40,814 bases of DNA from positions 211,582 to 252,395 of the forward strand of contig NW_014577359.1 of the NCBI RefSeq assembly GCF_000485595.1, given 5' to 3'. Positions 12,601 through 25,000 of the stretch are shown piece by piece (position 1 is the first letter of the stretch; each line of letters starts with the position of its first letter). Below the pieces are notes generated by a model, which was given only the letters and a program-made list of their open reading frames with translations, searched no databases and had not been told where the DNA came from. This DNA is from Priapulus caudatus. Its lineage: Eukaryota > Priapulida > Priapulimorpha > Priapulimorphida > Priapulidae. The position numbers and the translations under genes were made by a program.

Positions 12601-15600
12601 TGGTCGAATGTCCCAAAGTAAAGCTTAAGATGCTTTTATCTGTGCTTTTTTAAGCGTTCGATCTCCTCCATGGCGGAAGTGAAAGGCAAATTAAAATAGC
12701 GTTGGTTTTCAGTTGAAAGCGATTAACGCTTGTTTGTCAAATGTACCGGCTCGTATTGACAGTGTGTCACAGTCCGTTCACAGTCAGCCATCACACACTA
12801 ATGTTCATGGTTCATGTTACAAGCCACCATGTATTTATAATCACTGTATCAATATGTATATTGCGTATGTATGTGTGTAGCGCGTTTGCGCGATCAATTC
12901 AGGCATTATGATTTATGAATAGCGTTAGCCTATCTGAGACGTTATTGCCGTTTTACAATGCATCATTACAAAAGTTCATAATGAAAGTCAATATCTGCTA
13001 ATGTTAGGTGTCCAGACAAAATTCGGATGGATCACAGCTAGGGTGCCGTGAATGAAGCACGGGATTTTTCTAGGAAGAAAGAAGGAATATACATGGAAAC
13101 CGATAACATAATATTATGGGAGTGAATACACAACCAAACTCTTTGTCGATGAGATTGTTTTCAGGCTTGGTCAAAATGCAAATCCTTTTGGAGAATTTCA
13201 ATTATTTTATGCACCAAAATTACTCACCATGTTACATTGCATACGGGAAACCCGTTATTTGAGGAAATTGGAAGGAAATTAGAAAATAATGGCTACAATT
13301 TAATTTAACCTGAAGTGTGAACAAAATCGTATATATCTTTACTTTCATAGTTTGTCAAAAATTATAGTATTATTTACAGCGACTTAGTCACTAAGAATAG
13401 GTTCGTGTGCCATTTGGTTGTGAGTAAATTATTTAAAATGTAATATGTGTGCATTTTTCATAGGCGCCAAAGTTCAACAAAACATTTATGAATATGTAAC
13501 TCATGTAATGTGACGTGTGTGTCGCAACTCAGTGTATCACTAGCTGCGTTCGCACGAGGATTTCAGTTCCGTACTGAGCGTTCACACGCTAAAAATATTC
13601 AAGACTTAATTATACGCGGCTTATTCGCGCGGAATCATATAATTGCCGCGCTGAAACATTCCGGCAGCACGTTGGACCGCGTGCGTGATTTTTTTCCTGA
13701 GGTTATAATGAATGAACAATAGGCGCGGTGCCATTGGTTGATACCAAATCACTGCCTTATACTCCTGTTTTATGGTGCTTGTGGACCCTAAGCCTAACCC
13801 CTATACGCCTATTTAAAAAAGATATAAACAAATAATAAATTTTAATTGTTATTAATTGTTGTGTAAATAAATATGAAATATTTGCGTTACATATGGAAAA
13901 AAATTGCTTAAACGATACAGTATAGTAAAATACTAGGAAACAGGAAGAATTAACTAAAAAAACGACGGGATTCGATCACGCACCTTACAAGCTTGACTTT
14001 CGTGCTGTATCGCGTCGCTTACTAATGTTATTGCAATAAAGATTTTGTGGATGTGCTATGAATATGACGACACTGCGACGTCATTGAGCGACGAAACCAA
14101 TTAGAAACCCTATAGTAGAGTCGCTCACTAGAGTCACTATGTTCTTGATTAACTAGGGAAAAAATCAAACGCTGCTGGCGGCGCGTATTGTCTGTGGTGT
14201 GAACGCAATTCGAGACCTCTACTGTAGTGCACTTAACGCTAAGACTGGTCCCCGTTCGTCTAGCACGAATGTTTAGTGGTAGCGTGTGGAACTGTCGACG
14301 CGGATACGGCAGTCTATATTATAGCTAGCCAGCTAAGCCCCTCGTAATTCTCGTGTGAACGTCCGGTTTTATGTTAGCACGGTATTTCAGCCGAAATTAG
14401 CACCAGAGTGTAGGAACCAGCGAGGCCGTGAATCTCGTGTGAACGCAGCTACTAGCTGTCATTGTGCAAATACGCAGTCTTTAATTCCGAGTATGAAATT
14501 TTAACCGGAAATCGGTCGCGTGAGTTCTTAGTGTAATTTCGCAGGCTATTGATCAGATGATCTGAAGGAATTTAGCAAGTTCAGCTTCCAATCTTAATAA
14601 TGAGAATAATGATTCTGGAACAAGATTCTGTGTGAACTAAGTTAATTTTGAACTAATTTAGTGCTGATTGGAGTTGACCCATTGTTGCGAGTGATTGCAT
14701 GAACCCATATATATTTCATCACAGCATTTCAACCGTGATATGAATGAAAAATTTTGAAAAAAGTTATCTTTTTCTTATTATCTCGTTATGGTGCATTAAA
14801 ATACTCAGCTTGATTTGACCACAAGAGGCAGCATAGTGTGATGTTTATTTAGTGAATTTTCACATAAATATTGATCAATACGTTCCTTGAGGGGTTTATA
14901 ACTAGATTGTTTATACTAATTGAGCAAAAAATATAGGTTGAGTAATTGTCTGAATACATGAAAAACTCCTAACCCGGGCGAGAGACTTTATTAGAAACTC
15001 CACAGTATGAGATGTCTTTTACATTTTGGTTACAAATTATTGTGCGGCAACAATTTCTCAATATACTTGATTGATGATGATTCTGCAGCAATCTATCTTC
15101 TTCTTCTTCTTGGTCTTAGTCTCTCGAGGATGATTCACGCGCCGAGACGTCAGCTAGGGGCTGACCTCCCTGTTGATAATTCTTCTCCACCTCCTTCGAT
15201 CGGCCGCTTCATCCTCCGTTACTCCCGACCTTCTCATCTCCGCCTCCATTCCATCTCTCCATCTAATTCTCTTTCGCCCTCACGTCAGTCTTCCTCTCAC
15301 CGACTCCTAGCTGCCATGCACTCCTGGTTTGCTCCTCATCTTTCTTCCTAACCACATGCCCGTACCATCTCATCCTACTTTGCATTACTTAATTACTTCC
15401 TTAATGTCTCTTACTCCCGCTATTCATCGTACCTCCTCCAGAGATGCCAACCACTACGATTTATCCGTATTTTATACGAATTTCTATTCCTTTTGCACCA
15501 CTACGACCAGTTTATATCAAACTACGAATTTCACTGTGATTGAAATTTTTTTTTTCATTTTTGACCCTCAGAATGCAGGAAATTGCATCTCAGAATCAAA

Positions 15601-15989
15601 AATTTTCCGGGGGGCATGCCGGACTCCTAGCAAACTACGATCACTACGTGACCCTCGAACTACTAATTTGATGGCCAGAAACTACAGATTGCTTCAAATA
15701 TGTGTTGGCATCTCTGCTCCTCATTTGTCCTTCTTTCTCTCAGTGAAACCTGTGCAGCAATCTATACAGCTACACAAACAATCTATCGTGCGACTACTTT
15801 CTATAACACTCCTCAGATACTGGTACATGGGACGCGCATAGAGGTGCCCCCTTGCGGCATCGAGAAAATTTTGAAGTGGCTATAGACTATTTCTCCTCTC
15901 TTTGCTGACTATTCACAGTTTTGTCGATGTATATTTATATGGCAATGTCACTTACACACTTGCGTCTACGTACGTACGCACGTGTGTGC

Positions 15990-16036
<47 letters not shown>

Positions 16037-19000
16037 CGACAGCGACAGCGACAAGCGACAGCGACAGCGACGAGAGAGCACCGAGCACAGAAGACAGCGA
16101 CGAGCTGAGACGAGACGACAGAGACAGAGACAGAGGCAGAGCAGAGCAGAGCAGAAGGCAGCGCAGACAGGCAGAAGGCAGAGGAGGCAGAGAAAGAGAG
16201 AGAGAAGAGAGAGAGGAGAGAGAGAGAGAGGAGAGAGAGAGAGAGGGAGGGAGGGAGGGAGGGAGGGAGGGGAGGGAGGGAGAGAGGGAGAGAGGGAGAG
16301 AGGGGAGGAGGGAGAGAGCGGAGAGAGTAGAGATTGGAAGAGTAGAGAGAGCGAGAGAGCGGAAAGGAGCCGAAAGCGAGGGGGGAGCGGGGCACGGCAG
16401 GTGGAACTGCAAGAGGGAGAGATAGGCGGAGACAAACGGTGGCACCAGGAGGGAGGACAAGAGAGCGCCCGCCTGAGACACATTCCAGTAATGTCAGCGA
16501 GCATAATTAAAAATGCCGACCAGCTGCGGCTGCACGTCAGCGCTTCTGTCGGAAGCCGGGTCGTCATGCACAGTAATCACTCTACGTCGCAGACATCGCG
16601 TGGGTCGCGAGGGAGAGAGCCGACGGCCGAGTCATTGGCCGCGAGAGGGAGCGAGACGAGTGTGCTGTGTGCGTGCGTGTGTGGGTGTGTGAGTGTGTGT
16701 GCGTGTGTGTGGGTGCGCGTGCGTGCGCGCGCGCGTGTGTGTGCGTGCGTGCGTGTGTGCGTGTGTGAGTGTATGTGCGTGTGTGTGGGTGCGCGTGCGC
16801 GTGCGTGTGCGCGCGCGCGCGTGTGTGCGTGTGTGAGTGTATGTGCGTGTGTGTGGGTGCGCGTGCGCGTGCGTGTGCGCGCGCGCGCGTGTGTGCGTGT
16901 GTGAGTGTATGTGCGTGTGTGTGGGTGCGCGTGCGCGTGTGCGTGTGCGTGCGTGTGCGCGCGCGCGTGTGTGTATATACGACCGAGAGAGTATAGCAAT
17001 CAGACAGCACCACGCAGCCTCCACGTCCCTGTCGGTTGTCTTCGGACACAGTAGCATCGCTGTGTCGCATGCGTACAGCTCAGCTTCTGAGGGAGAGACG
17101 CGGCTGCTCAGAGATCTCTGTTGTGAGCTAGGTTTAATGGGGCGCAACGATGCATGTGTGAATGTCCAGCTAGTGTGGAGATCTCTGGCGTATCGTAGCG
17201 CGTGTGTAGCCACAGGCACTTGGAGCGTTTCAATAAAATATAATGCTAAATAAATACGAAATCTATTTACAACCAAAGTCTTAATGTTTCTATATTCTCT
17301 TTCACCTATTATTGCCGACAATTTCCTGCAAATGCCGTCCAAATAATATAAATATATTTATGTGTCAGTGTGCAGCGGCATGCAGCCATGGCGGCATGCA
17401 GCCAGCGTTTGTTGCAGATGAGCATTTGGACGGCATTTGCAGAAAATTGTCGGCAATAATAGGTGAAAGAGAGTATAGAAACATTAAGACTTTGGTAGTT
17501 AATAGATTTCGTATTTATTGAGCGTTATATTTTATTGAAACTCTCCAAGTGCCGGTGTGTGTAGCCTGCTCTCTGCGTTACCGCAGTGTGTTTAGAAACT
17601 AACGCGTTGCCTCCATAGGGGGTAGGGGGACCGCAGTGTGTGTAGAAACTATAGTACGGGGTGGGGGAATGTAAAATCCCAGTAAAGTCCCTGCATAGCA
17701 CCAATGCCACGGATGGTCTCGATGTACAGAAGCAAACATTTCTTGCGTTGGTTGTATTGTCGTTGTCGTTAGTCACTCCTCGTCTTAGTACGAGGATTGG
17801 TCGCGCTCTACGTGGCTAGCATGGATACGTAGCACATCCAGTTAAGCTTTGGTTTGTAAAAGCTGGGGGGGGGGAAACTCAAGTTCACAGCTCAAGCTTC
17901 AAAGTTTGAAAAGGCTGCTTGAAAAGCTCCGGTTCGCGTAGCCCGACCAGGCTGTGCGACGGATTGTCTACAGGCTGTGCGTCGTATTCTAACCCTAGCA
18001 ATACCGTTTCTTGGAGCTACGGTCCGCGTTGATGCTGAATGTTTAGTAATGCATCCAACTGCTATACCTGCATCTGAAGTCTGTTGGCCCGGCCGCGAAA
18101 TTATTTTTCCCACGCGAGTTCCGGATACACCATAGATAGTGTTTTGTACGATGTGTTTGTATATAAGCGTGTGAGTCGGTTTAAATTTAGTGTTAGGGTT
18201 AGGGCTGAGTTAGTGCTAGGGTTAGGGTTAAAGTGACATTTGATTCATTTTTCATTGTTGCTTCGAGCAAGTCGAGTGAATGGAGTGTGCTGATTGGCTG
18301 TATTCCGGAACTCGCGTGGGCAAAAAAATTGTGCCGGCCCGGCCAGTCGACGCTCTAAACACGTCTGCTGGAACAATATGGGAAGAGCGGGAAAAATAAC
18401 GCAGTAAAAAAACAAATTGTAACGCAGTGCTTATAGTTTATGGAGTTTTGCAGATGTAATGTGTGCTTCGTTGCTCCGACTTCTTGCTGCTTTTTGTGTT
18501 TTATGTACTTCGGTGCCCAATAGGTTTCACACTGCTATACGTTATTGCTTAACTGTGGCAATAGTATGCATCCGTGACTTCTCTATTGGTTGTGTCTGTG
18601 TTGATAGAATTCCCTATTAATTAATACATCGTTCTTTTTTCAATCTTTTTAAAAAGATTTTTTTCATTTCATCGTTGAAATGCTTATGTAGTCTACTAAC
18701 CTTGTTCTCTGTGCCCCCCCCCCACTGTTCCCTGAATATTATTTCCTCCTTTATTACTAGTGTACTATCATCCAGCGTCTCCAATAGCTCACTAAATACA
18801 AGCAAGAGTAGATAATAACACTACCACTGTAGTTATTATCTACTCTTGATACAAGCTATTCTATTATGAAGAGATCGAGTCTTTTTTATGAACTTTTGAT
18901 ACAACGCAGCAGTGGTGCCTTTCCGCGTATGTAGCTGTCACATTACGGGATAAATCTTTTCTGTCAGAACGGCATGACATGACATAAAGGCACACGCGAA

Positions 19001-22000
19001 TGCATTTCCTTACCAACGCTAATCATTAAATCCCAGCTCCGATCATGATCATGAGCATTGATCAAAGTGACTTCTTGCAAACCGTCAAGTAAAAAAAAAA
19101 TCTTTGCAAGTCGCAGACAATATCACGGTAAAGTTTTTACACATACTTTTCCGTATTGTGCGTGCATTTCCAAAACGCGCATTTTATCGTGTGGGGTTTA
19201 CATGTTGCGGGTATTAATTAGTCCCATGCAAGAGCGTGTCCATCGGATTTGAAATGATTGATGTGCTAGCAAGTCTCGCTTTGAAGAAATTCTGCAGTAT
19301 TCGCATTAATATGCCTTTCACGTGAGCACTGCATGCTTATTGCAATTGCGCGTTGGCAATTTCAAAAGTTATTTGAATAAATTTAATTGCTTACTTATTA
19401 ATATTCTAAAAGCCACAACTTCGTTATAGCCAAAATTGAATGTTGTCGCTACATTACCAATTTTCTCAAATGTTTCTTTGCCGTACATCGTATATAACTG
19501 TACATAGATTGTATTTGTACACATACTGTATAGCCATCCTCGCTCAGGGTATCTATTGCAATGTTGGCCTAGTTTTTAGCGTAAATTTGAATGGTTTTTG
19601 TCTCAAAAGAACGAGATATTCCAGTCTGTTTAAAAAGAGTTTTTATCTGAAATGCTTTCATGCACCACTGCACTGTTGGGGCATTAAAAGCAGCAGAGGT
19701 AATTCTACTACGTGTATATTTACGAAGACATGATACGAGCTATTGCAATGCGATCACCATTTCTTCATCAAGTGTTAATAGATAGTGTACAGAAATGCAA
19801 ATACGTTTTCAGGGTGTGTAGAAATGCCTAACGTTCTTGCCGGTGTAGGATCTGACATTGCCTTGCGATATGAATTCGTAGTCTAGATTGCTTCTGACAG
19901 TGATCCCCCCGTGATACCTCCCGGGAAGTGTCGATTGTTTTTGCTGCGCCGCCCGCACGTTATAGCTATCTACTTCTTGTTGTAGTTACGTTTTATCAAC
20001 TCCTATTGTAAAATAACCCCTTGTAAGTGTCCACGCTTCATGTCCAGTCACTAGACAATGCAGCATAAATTACACGCGTCATACATGTATGTGTCACATA
20101 TAGACAACATTTACATATTTGATTCTTTCTATTGACAGAGTTTAATCGGAATTTACAACCAATCGATTTTAAATGCTCCAGTTATAAAATGTGATATGAT
20201 ATCATGTGTCACTCTGTATCGGTATAGTCACAGTTTGATATGTACACTTCAAGAGTATGATAGTTTAAGAGTTTACGATATATTAATAGTTAATAAACAA
20301 TTAATAGTTTAAGAGTTTACCAGTGTTATAGTCTGTAATTTAGTCATGCCAAATCACGTCAAATAGCAACCTTTTCATCATAATTTCTTTGCAACTCTAC
20401 TGGTGCTTCATCACATAAATAAATATTGAATACTTTTGTGTTGGCATATTTGGACTTGTAATGTAATTGATTTCATATGGTTTCGGGTAGTGTCGAAAGT
20501 TTTTTTGTATAAATAAATTAGCTTAATATCTAGATGTTAGCTAAAATTAAATTAAAATGAAACTCTCGATGCTGGGCGACATACATGTAGAAATTACGTT
20601 CGTGCATAACGATATGACAGTCTTAGTTAGTTTAGCAGCAAGGGAAACTCAAAAAGAACCGTACTATCTGTACAGCTTCACTCTATGGCAGCGCTGTCGA
20701 ATACGATCTCCATCTGTCAGTGTGTACAGATGCGTGGAGTGTAGCTATATATACGTTCTGCGATGCAAAATGCAATCTTATTAGGTGTTCAGCCGAAGGT
20801 TACCAGCCGGAAAGTGGTATATAGTTATATAGTTATATAGCGATTCCTGCACGAGTTTTATTGCGGATTTAGCGCCTGATCATGATCATGTGATGCGGAT
20901 GGTCCAGGTCTATTTGTGGATGCAAAGAAACTTGAAACAAAGCTTTCAAAGCTTGAAACAAAGCTTCCGCGGGTTACTGTCCCCACAAAACGAAAAACAA
21001 TTGCCTACCCGTCCGTATAACAGTGAGTCAGAGTGTGGCGACTGGAGATGCTCAGATTTGTTGAATTGACTCATTTCTGTACGATTCCCCTTCAGAATGC
21101 TGTAAAGCACACTGTTGGGCATGTCGAGAGAGTACGAGAGCAAACAATAAAAGAGGCATAGGCCAGACACGAAAGCCTAGAAGAGGAAATGAAAGAGAGG
21201 AAGATGAAAAGGGGACGAGCTAGTAGTGCACACGCGAGAGAAATAGAACAGTCTAAATGAGAGAGGAGAGAAGATAGATATGGAGTTGTGGAAGGCAACA
21301 GAAAGCGAGGCAGCAGGGGGTAAGAGTAGTCATTCCAGTCATTTATAGTTTCCGAATGCAGTCATCATAGCATGATAAAAACTCCTTCATGTAGTCGTGG
21401 TGAATTCCACAGCCGTGTGGGCAGCAGGGGCGGAAACAACAGCGTAAACTTGGGGTTCATTGCCTCTGTGACTCACAGCAAAAATAGAATAAGCGAACAT
21501 AATCTGGGGGTGGCAAACCGATACGAGGCGTGAATGGGTCTTTAATTCGACGTTGTTTATACACGTGACGAATGGGCTAGCCACTGTTTGAAGCCGGTCC
21601 CATGGTCTGACGTGACAATTTATTTCAACAGGCTGCAGTTGTTGTCTTCGATGAGGATGTCATTTCATCCTTTTTGTCACCCATGAAAGTCATTGACTGC
21701 CTTGCATAGGTGGTAGTCAGTGGCTATGAGATGTGCATACGTGGTAAAATTGGAGTGTATGTTGCACTGTTATATAGCTTCTATTGTCTATGTCGTCGTT
21801 ATTCTTGCCGATTCACTATTGTCGTTAACTATATCGCAAACTTATACGGATTTTCTTTGGTGTGTATTTGCAGTGGTTTTGTGGATGATGGCGAAGAGGC
21901 GTACCACATTGAACCCGTGAAGGACAGTTCACACGGGCATCACTTCGTGTACCGGACCTCTGATCTCATACCACAGATAAAAATAACAGGTAATAAGCAG

Positions 22001-25000
22001 TGGTTGCTGAATATTGCTTTAGATGTGTGGTTTATTGTTGTTGGTTTATTGTGTGGTTAAAAATACAGTAGAAATTAATTTTTAATTAATTTTTTTTAAT
22101 TAAATTGTTTAATTTATTTTTGGTTAAAATTAACAGCAGTAAACCGATTCTTAAAATTTGCTTACTCTAAAACCTCCCGAGATGAAACATGATATCAAAA
22201 CCCGAATCATTTGTATCAGTTTAAAGGCTGGACTTTCCTAAACAACGTGCGTTTTGCTCTAGTGCAATATTTTATAGTTTTCCATCGACCCTCGCTCAAC
22301 CTTTTATCTTCAATTTCTGCGGGTTTAATATTTTACCAGCGTCATGCAGTTCTTTCGTGAAACTCGCAGTGTTCGCGCACTGTACACTAAGGCGCTATAT
22401 AACACCTTGTTACGTGTAGAGCGCCGTGCAACACTGCAGTCTGCATGCAAAATGATCATGCAGTCCTCGCATCTGTGTATGTCTGGCCGGCCTACTGTGA
22501 CTCCGTGTCTGATGGCATATCACTAGTCATTTGCAATACAAAATGTAAGGAAACCGTGCTGTCACTGTCACAACTTGTTTGTTGAACTATTTATTATGTT
22601 GTAATCCCGTCACACGGACGGGGGACATCCCCCCGCGACGTAGGCGACAGAAATGTAAAGGTTCGCGGGGCAACGCGAACACAACGCGAGAAAAAGTCCA
22701 ACACTTAGAAACTTGAAAAACGCGTCTTCCGCGACCTGTCGATCAATCGCGTTTCAAGGCGCGCCGCACAGGCTCTTCCGGGCTTATGGGTTTCTATTGA
22801 GATCTATGGACTTGGGAACGGGATCACCGGCGTCGCGTACGCGTGCTCACCACGCTCCTGGCGGTGTTTCCACGCGCTTTCTAGTGTATGCGATACTGAC
22901 AGGCGACCTCACGGCGTTTCTACGACGTTCTCACCGGCGGACTTATAAGCTGGTAGATTCGAAAATTTTAACTGGTATAGTGTGGGGGTTTGCTGAGTAG
23001 AACACGGCTGCCGAAGAAACAGCTACGATGGCCGAGGCCGTGGCCGTTGGCTCGGAGTACAGATCGCCTATGAAAAATATGGCAGATCGGATGTGACAGA
23101 TCCATGTAATTCTCCGTTGAAATGGTTACCATTTTCGCAGGTCTTTGACGCGTGTTTATTGCGCGTGTCTCGTTGTTAGGGTGGAGATGTTACGGACGCT
23201 TGGTCTCGGAACTTGGGGCCGACCCACGCGTTTTTTACCGGTTCCAGGGTCAGAGTCGCACGAATTTTGGGCGTTGTTGTTTTTTTTGAAATGCTCCCAA
23301 AAGCTGTGAATCCCGGGATCTATGTGGGCGACATGGCGACCCACCCCCGATGTTCTTTGGCGTTCTCCACATCGCTAATATACAGTTATGGCGACCTTTT
23401 TGGCGGCTCTGGGCCATTTTCCCGTCGCGCCGGTAGCAGCGCGTAAGGGCGCCACCGCGGTGTGACGGGTTGGATTTAATGATGAAAAAAAGGCGGGAAA
23501 TGTCCGTCTATAGAATTTATATAAGTACGAATACATGTTTGATACAATGAGCTTGAGTACTGTGGCAGGTACATATGCGTATATGTAGTTCCTTTATCAT
23601 GTAGTGGTTTTTACATTCTCATATAGAGTTAACGTTATACGTCAAGCCATTTTTACTCGAAAAGACAAAATGAATCTATTGACCTTTGAAGATAGGTAGT
23701 TACTTTTATTTATCATGTAGTTTTTCTTTTATTAAATTCTCTTTGAGAGTAGATCTCTAGTCGTTATATCTGAAACGATTTTTACTCGAAAAGACAAATT
23801 GAAATGCCAGTGAACCAGCCGCGTACAATCACAGATGGTATTGCATGAGCGGGCTTTCTCGTAATGTTGATGGCTTCGTCTCTGTAATTAGCAGATCACA
23901 TGACGAAGCTCTATAGTAGGGTAGTTAATAGCTAGACCCAGCGCGGTAAGAGTCGTACGCGGACGTGTGCAGCATGAAGTATGCTGCATCGCTGCGCATG
24001 CAGCGGCCGTATGTTGACCCGCTTGCGTGTGTGCAATACTCATTGCCTTAGCAACGTATCCGGGTGTGATGTGAAGGCCGGGTTTGTAGGAATGTCATCA
24101 TTGTGGGCTGCGATGTGTCATTCCGTTTCATGTGGGTGAAATCTGGTAGGAGTTTCTCATTGCTGCTTTAATTTCCATTAATGAGTTGCATGGGAAACTC
24201 AGTTAAGCAGGTTTCCTATAGCCGCGTTCACACGTAGCAAGAAATCCGGTATTTCAGAAATACGAGGTCTCGTGTGAACGAGGCTATTGAAACGCGTAGC
24301 GACCGATGGGCAAACAGGTGTGAACTGGATTATTACTTAGCACAAATCTCACACACCGCGAAGAGCTAATGTTGTGTTATAATTATAATTATAATGTCGT
24401 GCTAATGGTTATGTAATACGCATATGTAAGGGTAGAATTGACCAAGAATTAGCCCAAGTTTGGTAAGGTGTTGACAACCTGCCACACGGGTCAAATCTCA
24501 TTTGCGTGCAGATTTTTTTTCATCAGGGTTTAATTAATTGTCACTGCAGCTCTGAAGGCCACAATAACGTCGTGAAACCGATTATTCTATTCCCATCCTG
24601 GAATTGGTTTTTGTAGAATCGGCCTGAATTGATAAAAAGAATGTAAATTTTGCCCATTTCAAAGCAATGCGTCTTGCTTTTTTGCAGGTTATAATGACAC
24701 GGTGGATGCGATGCTATTAAATCTACCTACAGATCGGAGCCAACTCTTACGAGTGAGTCTTTGTGACGTTATAAGAAGCAGCAGGATCGTTCAGGAACAG
24801 CTCAACATTAACGGGGTCTATCTCTATCGTCTGTGGTGCATATACATCCGTGCTATAGCTAGCCGTGTTGCTTGCGGTAGCCCAGGGCATGCACCCCCGC
24901 GATGACTTAAAACAGGCGCCGGGGAGACCAACGCGCTCTGCTTAAAGGAATTTGCTTGTTTTTAGCTCATCTTGCTAAGAATGAGCTCACGCAGTGCCGC

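Larger units (their letters stand above)
9751..21873 (+). other. ADAM intron 2 (12.1 kb), no gene recognised
   Basis: This is the largest intron between two identified exons. It contains short palindromic elements at 10323-10429 and 10734-10830 and at 18803-18850, a 909-bp element (13542-14450), a decayed LINE tail (15154-15400), a non-B DNA block (15990-16976), a 130-bp-arm inverted repeat (17215-17553) and a 261-bp foldback (18085-18345). The stretches between them (10830-11900, 12020-13540, 14450-15130, 18850-21870) show no recognisable domain. Confidence 0.75.
21990..24687 (+). other. ADAM intron 3 (2.7 kb)
   Basis: Bounded by GTAATA and TTTTGCAG. It contains the GC-rich element at 22606-23469, a diverged direct repeat at 23592-23800 and the 70-bp mini-element at 24218-24287. 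The AT-rich start (22040-22140) and the remainder show no gene. Confidence 0.75.

Noticed and set aside
15921-17342. Long overlapping open frames (up to 327 codons) on both strands rich in Arg/Glu, Ser/Leu or His/Thr
   Set aside because: They arise from GA and GT/GC simple repeats, are open in several frames at once, and encode only low-complexity text.
21062-21280. Charged, coiled-coil-like text on the plus strand (ERVREQTIKEA ... EEEMKERKMKRGRA)
   Set aside because: It is interrupted by stops and sits in purine-rich DNA. No family was recognised and it has no good splice sites.
22713-23000. 95-codon open frame in GC-rich copy 1
   Set aside because: The homologous stretch in copy 2 does not keep the frame, so it is composition-driven.
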